From assembly GCA_903958915.1 (NCBI GenBank), contig CAJBVC010000916.1, positions 1-20,410 on the forward strand: DNA of 20,410 bases. The letters run 5' to 3'. The notes beneath the pieces were generated by a model that ran no database searches, was not told the DNA's origin, and saw only the letters and a list, made by a program, of their open reading frames with translations. The stretch comes from an uncultured beta proteobacterium (GTDB lineage Bacteria; Pseudomonadota; Gammaproteobacteria; Burkholderiales; Burkholderiaceae_C). Both the position numbers and the translations under genes were made by a program. Positions 7,541-14,276 of the stretch are shown in pieces; the first letter of the stretch is position 1, and every line of letters starts with the position of its first letter.

Positions 7541-8497
7541 CTACGACCGCGGGAAAATCTGTTCAAGTTGTTTCCGATCGGGCAACCCGTCCCAATCACC
7601 GGGGAACTGAACCACGCGCGCTCCAATTGCGTTACCTCGCTCGGTAGCCTGCTGGAGAGTCTCACCTTCAAGCAGGGCACTAATTACGCCAACAGCGAAT
7701 CCATCACCTGGACCCACTGTATCGACGATGCGCTCTACAGGTACCGCTGCCACCAAACCGCTACGATGAGAATCTGCGAAATAGGCCCCCTTCGCGCCCA
7801 ATTTAATCACAACCTGTTTGGCACCCAAATTCAGAAAGAAATCCGCAACTCGTTCGACCCCTTTTGAACCCGATAGAATTTCACCCTCAGATAGCCCTGG
7901 CAATACAAGGTCTGCTTGCTGGGCAAGTCGATTGATGGTTTCGACCATGATCTTCGGCGACTTCCACAGTTGGGGGTGCAGATTGGGATCCAATGAAACA
8001 CTGCGGCGCTGGGTTCTGGCTTCTACAGCCATTTGAAAAGCAAGCTCAAGCGTAGATGCAGACAATGCAGGGGCAATACCCGTCAAATGCAGATGCTTTG
8101 ATAACCCGCAATATTCCGCCGGGTTGTCCGCCAGTCCGAGGCAACTAGCTGCTGAGCCCCGCCGGTGATACTCAATGGAGGGGTCATGGCCTCCGTCTAC
8201 GACTGACTTGAGCATGAACCCTGTGGGGCGCTCGCTATCCACCTGAACATGTGACCGGTCAATCTTTTCTTGGTCAAAAAAATTCAAAAGAAATTTCCCG
8301 AAGCTGTCGTTGCCTACACGGCTGACATATCCCACCCGCAACCCCAACTTGCTTAGGCCTACAGCCACATTGAGTTCGGCACCGGCGCTCAACTTCTTAA
8401 ATTGATGCACCAGCTCCAGCGGACCACTGTGACCCGCAATAAACAGCACCATGGCTTCCCCCATGGTAACCACGTCAACAGGTTGCACACTAGGCAC
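7541..8497 (-). CDS. kdgK: 2-keto-3-deoxygluconate kinase (PfkB family)
   Basis: A PfkB/ribokinase-fold sugar kinase of 318 residues from the GTG at 8497; a GTG at 8524 would give 327 and overlap kduD by 16 bases. I prefer 8497 because AGGTG lies eight bases upstream and the protein then opens close to DVVTMGEAMVLF, as relatives do. The substrate-binding segment KKLSAGAELNVAVGLSKLG and the C-terminal signature DTVGPGDGFAVGVISALL, with the catalytic Asp in GPGDGF, are intact. Placement directly after kduI and kduD points to 2-keto-3-deoxygluconate as substrate, giving KDPG, which an aldolase outside the window would split. PfkB enzymes vary in substrate, so the specific call rests on sequence resemblance plus neighbours. 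It is the last gene of the long minus-strand array. Confidence 0.88.
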   Translation of the reverse strand: MPSVQPVDVVTMGEAMVLFIAGHSGPLELVHQFKKLSAGAELNVAVGLSKLGLRVGYVSRVGNDSFGKFLLNFFDQEKIDRSHVQVDSERPTGFMLKSVVDGGHDPSIEYHRRGSAASCLGLADNPAEYCGLSKHLHLTGIAPALSASTLELAFQMAVEARTQRRSVSLDPNLHPQLWKSPKIMVETINRLAQQADLVLPGLSEGEILSGSKGVERVADFFLNLGAKQVVIKLGAKGAYFADSHRSGLVAAVPVERIVDTVGPGDGFAVGVISALLEGETLQQATERGNAIGARVVQFPGDWDGLPDRKQLEQIFPRS

Positions 8498-8508
8498 TGC
8501 AAAGGCAC

Positions 8509-9270
8509 CTAGCGGGCAAGCCACCCGCCGTCTACAGCGAGTGTATGTCCGTGCACATAATTGGATGCTTTGGAGGCAAGAAACACTGCAGGGCCCGCCA
8601 AATCATTAGGTTCACCCCACCGCCCTGCGGGTATGCGTTCCAGAATTGCGGAATTGCGCTGTGCATCAGCACGCAAGGGGGCCGTGTTGTTTGTGTCCAT
8701 GTAGCCTGGAGCAATGGCGTTAACGTTGATTCCATGCTTCGCCCATTCATTCGCTAACGCTCGGGTCACTCCCATCACCCCACTCTTAGCGGCCGTGTAA
8801 GAGGGAACCCGCACTCCGCCCTGGTAAGACAGCATCGACGCAATATTTATGATCTTTCCGCCAGTGCCCTGCGCCATAAACTGTCGCGCTACGGCCTGCG
8901 AAAAGAAGAACACGGTTTTCATGTTGAGATCAATAACATCGTCCCAGTCTTTTTCTGTGAAGTTAATAGCACCGTCGCGGCGAATGATGCCAGCGTTGTT
9001 GACGAGAATATCGACCGTGCCGGTGAGTTTGAGGGCGGCAGTTACAAGGCCGCTGAGACCACCGATGTCGGACAAATTGGCGCGTAGATCCAAAAACGTT
9101 CGGCCCAAAGCTTCGACATTTTCTTGAGTTTCATGTGGGGCACTTTGGTTGACGCCGACGATGTCCGCCCCAGCCTGCGCCAGTGCCATAGCCATACCTT
9201 GGCCCAGGCCAGTATTGCATCCTGTGACGATGGCCACTCGGCCCTGCAACTGAAAATTCTCGAAATTCAT
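8509..9270 (-). CDS. kduD: 2-dehydro-3-deoxy-D-gluconate 5-dehydrogenase KduD
   Basis: A classical short-chain dehydrogenase of 253 residues that closely follows the KduD pattern. It has the nucleotide-binding TGCNTGLGQG (16-25), NNAGIIRRDG (91-100), and the catalytic triad Ser145, Tyr158, Lys162 in ASMLSYQGGVRVPSYTAAK. The C-terminal RIPAGRWGEPNDL and VHGHTLAVDGGWLAR are hallmark KduD segments. It reduces 2,5-diketo-3-deoxygluconate to 2-keto-3-deoxygluconate in the cytoplasm, using NADH in known enzymes. It lies 11 bases after kduI and 11 bases before the preferred kdgK start, in pathway order. The enzyme is shared by pectin and unsaturated glucuronate routes; the GH88 gene upstream favours the glucuronate route here. 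Confidence 0.96.
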   Translation of the reverse strand: MNFENFQLQGRVAIVTGCNTGLGQGMAMALAQAGADIVGVNQSAPHETQENVEALGRTFLDLRANLSDIGGLSGLVTAALKLTGTVDILVNNAGIIRRDGAINFTEKDWDDVIDLNMKTVFFFSQAVARQFMAQGTGGKIINIASMLSYQGGVRVPSYTAAKSGVMGVTRALANEWAKHGINVNAIAPGYMDTNNTAPLRADAQRNSAILERIPAGRWGEPNDLAGPAVFLASKASNYVHGHTLAVDGGWLAR

Positions 9271-9281
9271 GATCGCTCTTA

Positions 9282-10118
9282 TTAACGTAAGGTGGTCATA
9301 GGTATATGGTCCATATCCGGAAAGACCTGGTTTTCCCCGACCATGCCCCAGATGAAGGTGTAGGCCTGGGTACCTACTCCGGTGTGGATGCTCCAGCTCG
9401 GGTTGATAACCGCTTGTTCGTTGCCCACCACCACATGGCGGGTTTGAGTGGGTTCGCCCATCATGTGGAACACCACCGCGTCCGACTTCATGTCGAAATA
9501 GAAGTACACCTCCATGCGCCGATCATGGGTATGGCAGGGCATGGTGTTCCAAACGCTACCCGGCTCCAGCTGGGTCATACCCATAAGCAGCTGACAGGTC
9601 GGAAGCACGCTGGGCACAAAGAATTTGTAGATGGTGCGCCGGTTGCTCGTCTCTGCAGATCCCAACGTTTCGGGTGAAGCCTGCGCCAGAGTTACCGTGC
9701 GGTGGGGGTATGCAGTGTGGGCGGGGGCACAATTGCAATAGAGCTTGGCAGGAGCATCGCTGCTCACGCTGGAAAACTCAAGCTCTTTGGCACCCTGCCC
9801 CACATAGAGTGCTTCACGCGGCCCCACTTCAAACGTAGCTCCATCCACCACTACTACTGCGGCCCCGCCAATATTGATCAACCCCAGTTCCCGACGTTGC
9901 AAAAAGAAGTCGGTGCCCGAGTGCTTTCCCAGTGACGCGTCAAACGTCACGCCTTGGGACACCGGCATGATTCCGCCCACAATTATTCGATCAATCTGGC
10001 TATAGGTCAGGGTAGCCTTGTCTGGTTGAAACATCTCCTCGACAAGAAAGTGTCGGCGCAGACCTTCTGTATCGAGCGTTCGGGCGTGTTCGCTGTGAAT
10101 GGGCTGACGGATTTGCAT
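9282..10118 (-). CDS. kduI: 5-dehydro-4-deoxy-D-glucuronate isomerase KduI
   Basis: A 278-residue cupin-type isomerase that converts 4-deoxy-L-threo-5-hexulose uronate to 2,5-diketo-3-deoxygluconate. The metal ligands are present at the same positions as in the E. coli enzyme: His196, His198 and Glu203 in [15 protein letters not shown], and His245 in [10 protein letters not shown]. The N-terminal [26 protein letters not shown] and the C-terminal [17 protein letters not shown] are also characteristic. It takes the open-chain product that forms once GH88 frees unsaturated glucuronate. It starts 36 bases after the two-repeat exported protein gene and is followed at 11 bases by kduD, so it is in the same minus-strand transcript. 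Length and motifs are complete. Confidence 0.97.
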   Translation of the reverse strand: MQIRQPIHSEHARTLDTEGLRRHFLVEEMFQPDKATLTYSQIDRIIVGGIMPVSQGVTFDASLGKHSGTDFFLQRRELGLINIGGAAVVVVDGATFEVGPREALYVGQGAKELEFSSVSSDAPAKLYCNCAPAHTAYPHRTVTLAQASPETLGSAETSNRRTIYKFFVPSVLPTCQLLMGMTQLEPGSVWNTMPCHTHDRRMEVYFYFDMKSDAVVFHMMGEPTQTRHVVVGNEQAVINPSWSIHTGVGTQAYTFIWGMVGENQVFPDMDHIPMTTLR

Positions 10119-10154
10119 GTTGAAATTCGGTGAGTTTGTAAAACGTCTTTGAGA

Positions 10155-11369
10155 CTAAGGTTGCTTGCTAGATGACGAAGGCAAGTTCACCGTGATACTT
10201 TTGAGAATGATGGGATCGGTTACCTTTGAGCCATTAGGGATCAGTTGCAAGCCCACCACTTCAATTTGGTTGCGCTTTTTGCCGTGACTTCTGAAGTCCT
10301 CATCAGTCAACGTCAAAACGACATCGTTACCAGCCTCGCCGGCAAATGTGGCTAGCTTGCGTTCAGCTCCACTCCAACGACCATAGCCCGCTGAGCCTGC
10401 TTGTACAAACAAGTAAAGATTTAATTTACCTTCATCAAAGTAGACCTTGGGAATATTCATCGCGTACTTCACTTCGAAGCGGTCAAAGTTGTGGATGCCA
10501 CCAAGGGGTTGCGCCAAAGTTACTTTGCCGGAATGCCCCGGGGGAAGTTGCCCAGGAGCCCATTGCGGAGACAGTTTGAGTGCCGCCTTCTTAGCATCTA
10601 GGCTACGACCTACGTCTAGATCTTCGTCGGAAATGCGTGCAGCTATTGCACTAATAGTCGATGCGTTGTCATACGCAAATGAGTAAAAGGACTTGGGATT
10701 GACGACCACCGCTTCAGGGGCGGGTGGAACAATTCTGGTCGTATGAAACCGCAGGCCCAGATTGCGAATACCGATAGGTGCAGAGACCATGGAGCCTCTA
10801 CGGTGCAAAAGCAAATTGATGCGCTCAATAGCTCTGAGCTTGTCTTCAGGCTCATTGAAATCAAGCGCGACAATGCGGATTTTCTTGTATCGACCAGCGC
10901 TATTTGCAAAGTCTGCCATGGTGAACGTACGGCCATTGAACAAATAGTCGCCCTGCGCGCCCGCTTGCAGAGAAAAGACAAACTGCATCTTGCCTTCTTC
11001 TACGTATTCCTTCGGCATGTTGACTTCAAACTCGACTTCGACCTGCGTACAGTCACGCACTGGCATCAGCTGATAAATGTGCAACCTGCTGGTTTCCACA
11101 TTGCTGATGCCTTTAATTTCCGAACTCCGATCTTGGGCCGTCCATAGTGGCTCTATGGTGAGTGTGGGTTCAGTGGCATCCGCGCGAAGCGTCAACTGAT
11201 GGTTGCCCAGGTGCACTGTGTCTACGGTCCATAAGGCGGGCTTGGTCAGATCGACGCGCAGGTCAGCCTCTGGAACGCCAACTTGCGCACAACAGGCGGC
11301 CGCTGAAAGCATCGCCACCATCGCCAACAGTTTTTTGACCTCCGCCAAAGATATGAATTCCCTCGTCAT
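10155..11369 (-). CDS. exported protein with two carbohydrate-binding-like repeats, function unknown
   Basis: I do not recognise a named family. The 404-residue protein starts with an export signal (MTREFISLAEVKK, then LLAMVAMLSAAACCAQ); Cys26 or Cys27 could be lipidated, but AAAC is a weak lipobox. The mature part holds two diverged copies of one module, about residues 37-209 and 223-396. Both share a VNMPKEYVEEGKMQFVFSLQAG-like core (copy two: MNIPKVYFDEGKLNLYLFVQAG), then an aromatic segment, a block of beta strands with a D-F turn, and an ending of the type PIxIRNLGLRF or PIILKSITVNL. That pattern of strands and aromatics resembles beta-sandwich carbohydrate-binding modules. No catalytic motif is visible. 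The ATG overlaps the aldo/keto reductase stop as ATGA, so it is translationally coupled. A periplasmic or surface sugar-binding role is inferred from context. Confidence 0.8.
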   Translation of the reverse strand: MTREFISLAEVKKLLAMVAMLSAAACCAQVGVPEADLRVDLTKPALWTVDTVHLGNHQLTLRADATEPTLTIEPLWTAQDRSSEIKGISNVETSRLHIYQLMPVRDCTQVEVEFEVNMPKEYVEEGKMQFVFSLQAGAQGDYLFNGRTFTMADFANSAGRYKKIRIVALDFNEPEDKLRAIERINLLLHRRGSMVSAPIGIRNLGLRFHTTRIVPPAPEAVVVNPKSFYSFAYDNASTISAIAARISDEDLDVGRSLDAKKAALKLSPQWAPGQLPPGHSGKVTLAQPLGGIHNFDRFEVKYAMNIPKVYFDEGKLNLYLFVQAGSAGYGRWSGAERKLATFAGEAGNDVVLTLTDEDFRSHGKKRNQIEVVGLQLIPNGSKVTDPIILKSITVNLPSSSSKQP

Positions 11370-12274
11370 GGAATGCTATGCCCGTTAGCGGCCACCCAAA
11401 GCGCGTACCAATCTTCACGCTCCAATGTCAGGGTGGACGCAAGTACAGCGCTTTCTATGCGTTCCAACTTGTTAGTGCCAATGACAGGTAAAGGACGACT
11501 CGGGTGCCCCATCACCCATGCATAGGCAAGTTGTTCAAGCGTTGCACCGCCGTACTTACTGGCCAATACACTGGCCGCTTTGGCAAGGCGAATTGCTGCT
11601 GGGTTGCTTGCATCGAACAATTTGCCACCTGCCAGTGGACTCCACGCCATGGGTTGCACTCGAAGTTGCTGGCAGAGATCAAAGGTGCCATCCACAACGG
11701 CATCCATATTCAGCAAATGGAATTCCACCTGATTCGTGATCAGGGGAGTGTCCATCCGGCTATTTAAAGCCTGAAATTGCGTGGGTGTGTAGTTGGATAC
11801 GCCAGCGCACTGAATCTTGCCCTCTTGCATTAGCGCATTAAGACCCTGAGCTGTATCGTCAATGCTGGTGAGCCAATCTGGACGATGAACCAGAAACAAA
11901 TCGATTTTCTCGCGCCGGAGCAACCTCAGTGAAGTTTCCACGCTCTTTTTTGTTTGCTCTGCGGATGCGTCATAAAAGCCGACAGTGCGCTCTGGGTTTT
12001 TGGGGTTAGGTACATAGATTCCCGACTTGGTAACGATGCGCAGCTTGTCGTTCAGACCTGGGGAAAGGGCTATGGCCTCGCCGAGAGCTGCTTCGACGTT
12101 ATACCCACCATATATTTCCGCGGTATCAATGGTCGTAATTCCCAGCTCTACGCACCGGTTCAGTCTGCGATTGATTTCCTGGTTGGAGGGCGCACCATCG
12201 AGCATGCGCCAGGTTCCATACACCATTCGCGAGGAGAATATGTCATTGGAAGTAGGGGATGAAGTAGCGCTCAT
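11366..12274 (-). CDS. aldo/keto reductase (YdhF-like)
   Basis: A 302-residue NADPH-type aldo/keto reductase of the YdhF-like group. The catalytic tetrad is readable: Asp50 and Tyr55 in DTAEIYGGY, Lys83 in IVTKSGI, and His130 in LVHRPD. Barrel landmarks GVSNYTPTQF and QVEFHLLNMD, and the cofactor segment PVIGTNKLERIESAV, are present. There is no signal peptide, so it is cytoplasmic. The start overlaps the GH88 stop by four bases (ATGA), and its own stop overlaps the next ATG in the same manner. The substrate is unknown; reduction of an aldehyde or ketone in the uronate pathway, such as the open-chain 4-deoxy-5-keto-uronate, is a reasonable inference because the gene is locked between GH88 and the Kdu genes. 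Confidence 0.88.
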   Translation of the reverse strand: MSATSSPTSNDIFSSRMVYGTWRMLDGAPSNQEINRRLNRCVELGITTIDTAEIYGGYNVEAALGEAIALSPGLNDKLRIVTKSGIYVPNPKNPERTVGFYDASAEQTKKSVETSLRLLRREKIDLFLVHRPDWLTSIDDTAQGLNALMQEGKIQCAGVSNYTPTQFQALNSRMDTPLITNQVEFHLLNMDAVVDGTFDLCQQLRVQPMAWSPLAGGKLFDASNPAAIRLAKAASVLASKYGGATLEQLAYAWVMGHPSRPLPVIGTNKLERIESAVLASTLTLEREDWYALWVAANGHSIP

Positions 12275-13431
12275 GGATTTGCGTTTGTTAGGTTTAGAGC
12301 ACTGTCATATGCGAGTAGTGCTTCAAGGAGGTAGTAGTCCCCAAATATGAGACTGGTGTTGGTCAACCTATGGCTGGCATCAGAGTGGTAGTTACGCGCT
12401 TGGTAACGCAATGCACTGGCGAAATCTGAGCTTGTCGAAAAGTACGGCTCCTTGACAAGACTGCTGAGCGTTTGGACTGCAGCATCCCAATACTTGGTCT
12501 TATCAACCAACGTTGAACTAAATCGGCTAAGTCGAAAGAACGCACAAGCTGCCAAAGCGGCAGCACTCGAGTCTTTGAACTCAACGCTAACTAAATCGCT
12601 ATTGAAATCTGAGGGCGGGACATGGTCCTCAGGCAATCTGGCCAAATAATATTGGGCCGCTTCGATGGATTGCTTTAGATAGGCATCAACACCTGTTACT
12701 TCGTACAAATAGGCATAACCGTAGATGGCCCAGGTCTGCCCCCGTGACCAACAGCTTTCATCGTGCATGCCCTGATGGGTGTATTTGCGCTTAACTTGAC
12801 CGGTGGCAGGATCCAAGTCCAGCACATGGTATGTGCTGTCATCCACCCTGAAGAATTCAACAATTGAGCGATCTGCATGGTCCAACGCAATTCGCTTGAG
12901 ATCTGCAGGACCACCATTGTCTGAAGCCCATATCAGCAACTCCAGGTTCATCATATTGTCAATGATGACAATATAGTTTCTGGAGTCATCGATGTCACCC
13001 CAGGATCGAATCAGCCCTACTTTCGGGCTAAAGCGTTTGGCCAAGCTTTGTGCAGCCTGGAGCACCACCGATTTGTAGCGCTGCTCGCCAGTCAACCGGA
13101 ATGCGTGTCCGAAACTGTCCATAATCATGAAGCCCAAATCATGGTTGGTGGTGGTGAACTGTTCTTCTGCCAGGCCCACCGTCCACGTATCGGCACGATG
13201 CCGCCATTGTTCCCGGTCTGGCCAGTCACGCCGCTTAGCAAATTCATAGGCGTACCAAAGTGCCCCTGGGTAGAAACCACTCACCCAGTCTGGCGCAGGA
13301 ACCGTGGACCAAATAGCTCCTTTGGCCTCGTTGGGATACGCTGTTTTGTCAAGTTGCTCTGCGTCGTAGGCTGCAAGCTTGCGAGCGATGCTGGCAATTG
13401 CCGCATCGACGTCAATATTTGAGTTATTCAT
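12271..13431 (-). CDS. GH88 unsaturated glucuronyl hydrolase
   Basis: A 386-residue alpha/alpha-barrel hydrolase of family GH88. It removes the 4,5-unsaturated glucuronate left at the non-reducing end by a polysaccharide lyase; the freed sugar opens to 4-deoxy-5-hexulose uronate. Asp98 in TNHDLGF and Asp158 in IVIIDNMMNLELL correspond in sequence context and spacing (60 residues) to the paired catalytic and binding Asp residues of Bacillus UGL. PDWVSGFYPGALWYAYE (47-63), YTHQGMHDESCWSRGQTWAIYGYAYLY and EFKDSSAAALAA are also typical. No signal peptide is evident, so oligosaccharides are probably imported first. It lies 33 bases after the SDR gene and overlaps the aldo/keto reductase by ATGA. 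GH105 is the main alternative; the WSRGQTWAIYG and HDLGF context favours GH88. Confidence 0.92.
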   Translation of the reverse strand: MNNSNIDVDAAIASIARKLAAYDAEQLDKTAYPNEAKGAIWSTVPAPDWVSGFYPGALWYAYEFAKRRDWPDREQWRHRADTWTVGLAEEQFTTTNHDLGFMIMDSFGHAFRLTGEQRYKSVVLQAAQSLAKRFSPKVGLIRSWGDIDDSRNYIVIIDNMMNLELLIWASDNGGPADLKRIALDHADRSIVEFFRVDDSTYHVLDLDPATGQVKRKYTHQGMHDESCWSRGQTWAIYGYAYLYEVTGVDAYLKQSIEAAQYYLARLPEDHVPPSDFNSDLVSVEFKDSSAAALAACAFFRLSRFSSTLVDKTKYWDAAVQTLSSLVKEPYFSTSSDFASALRYQARNYHSDASHRLTNTSLIFGDYYLLEALLAYDSALNLTNANP

Positions 13432-13464
13432 TGCATTCGAGGTTTGAGGCTTGCTAACGGTGAT

Positions 13465-14196
13465 TTACTTTGCCAAAGCCTTTTCTAGTGCAGAGGCCAA
13501 CTCCAGTCCTGAATAGTCCTGAGCACGCATGAAGCGACCACTGACGCCATCATTGAGCAAAGCAGGCACCAAGGCACCAGGAAGTACGGTTACCGGATCA
13601 TTGGGCGCATTGGGGCCACCCAGATCTGTGCGTAACCAACCTGGATCCAGCAGATTCATTTGCACGCCGGTACCGGCCAGCTTGGGCACAAAGTCCCGCA
13701 CAAACTTGTCTACCGCAGCTTTGGAGACGGAATAGGCGGATAACTCAGGCTGCTCTTGAATTCCTGAGGTTAGGTTAATGATCCGCCCCCACTTACGTTC
13801 AATCATGGATGGCAGCAGACGATTGCATATCCTTGCCAGACTTATGACATTCACTTCAAAACTAGTGCGATAGTCCTCGGCAGGAGTCTCCAAATGGTTC
13901 TGCCGGTAGGGCGTCATAATTGCTGCGTTGTTGTAGACAATGTCGATTTGTCCCGCTTTGGAAAGGGCCTCATCCAAGAAACGGTCGACCTGGCCCTGAT
14001 CAGAAAGCTCCCCAGAAACGGTGATGACCTGTACCCCTAGCAGCTTGAGTTTTTTTGCAATGATTTCGGTATGAGCCAATTCTCGACTGTGCAATATGAG
14101 GTTGGAGCCCAAATTTGCGAGCCCTTCACTGATGTGCAGACCTACGCCCCTGCTTGCGCCGGTAATGAGTGACCATTTGCCATGTAGTGTTTTCAT
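13465..14196 (-). CDS. SDR family oxidoreductase
   Basis: A 243-residue classical short-chain dehydrogenase. It has the cofactor motif TGASRGVG (12-19), the NNAA motif (89-92), and the triad Ser144, Tyr155, Lys159 (LTSGIQEQPELSAYSVSK). The PGWLRTDLGGPNAP segment after the active site is seen in several poorly characterised SDRs. An Arg after the first Gly motif and HSRE after beta-2 would suit NADP(H), but this is only a hint. The gene follows the molybdopterin subunit by 80 bases and precedes GH88 by 33 bases on the same strand. The substrate is not readable; a role in reducing a keto-uronate or handling the molybdoenzyme product is inferred. It is not a second KduD: the C-terminal signature is missing. 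Confidence 0.85.
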   Translation of the reverse strand: MKTLHGKWSLITGASRGVGLHISEGLANLGSNLILHSRELAHTEIIAKKLKLLGVQVITVSGELSDQGQVDRFLDEALSKAGQIDIVYNNAAIMTPYRQNHLETPAEDYRTSFEVNVISLARICNRLLPSMIERKWGRIINLTSGIQEQPELSAYSVSKAAVDKFVRDFVPKLAGTGVQMNLLDPGWLRTDLGGPNAPNDPVTVLPGALVPALLNDGVSGRFMRAQDYSGLELASALEKALAK

Positions 14197-14276
14197 AGAA
14201 CTTTACTTTCTGAATAGATAGATGACTGCGGGCACGACTTTGCCTCGTGCACAGATTGGTACATCGAAACTCCGTA

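Noticed and set aside
12953..12974. Inverted repeat ATATTGTCA-N4-TGACAATAT inside the GH88 gene.
   Set aside because: The half-sites are in the opposite order to the operator family, and the bases encode the conserved YIVIIDNM segment around the catalytic Asp, so codon constraints explain it well enough.
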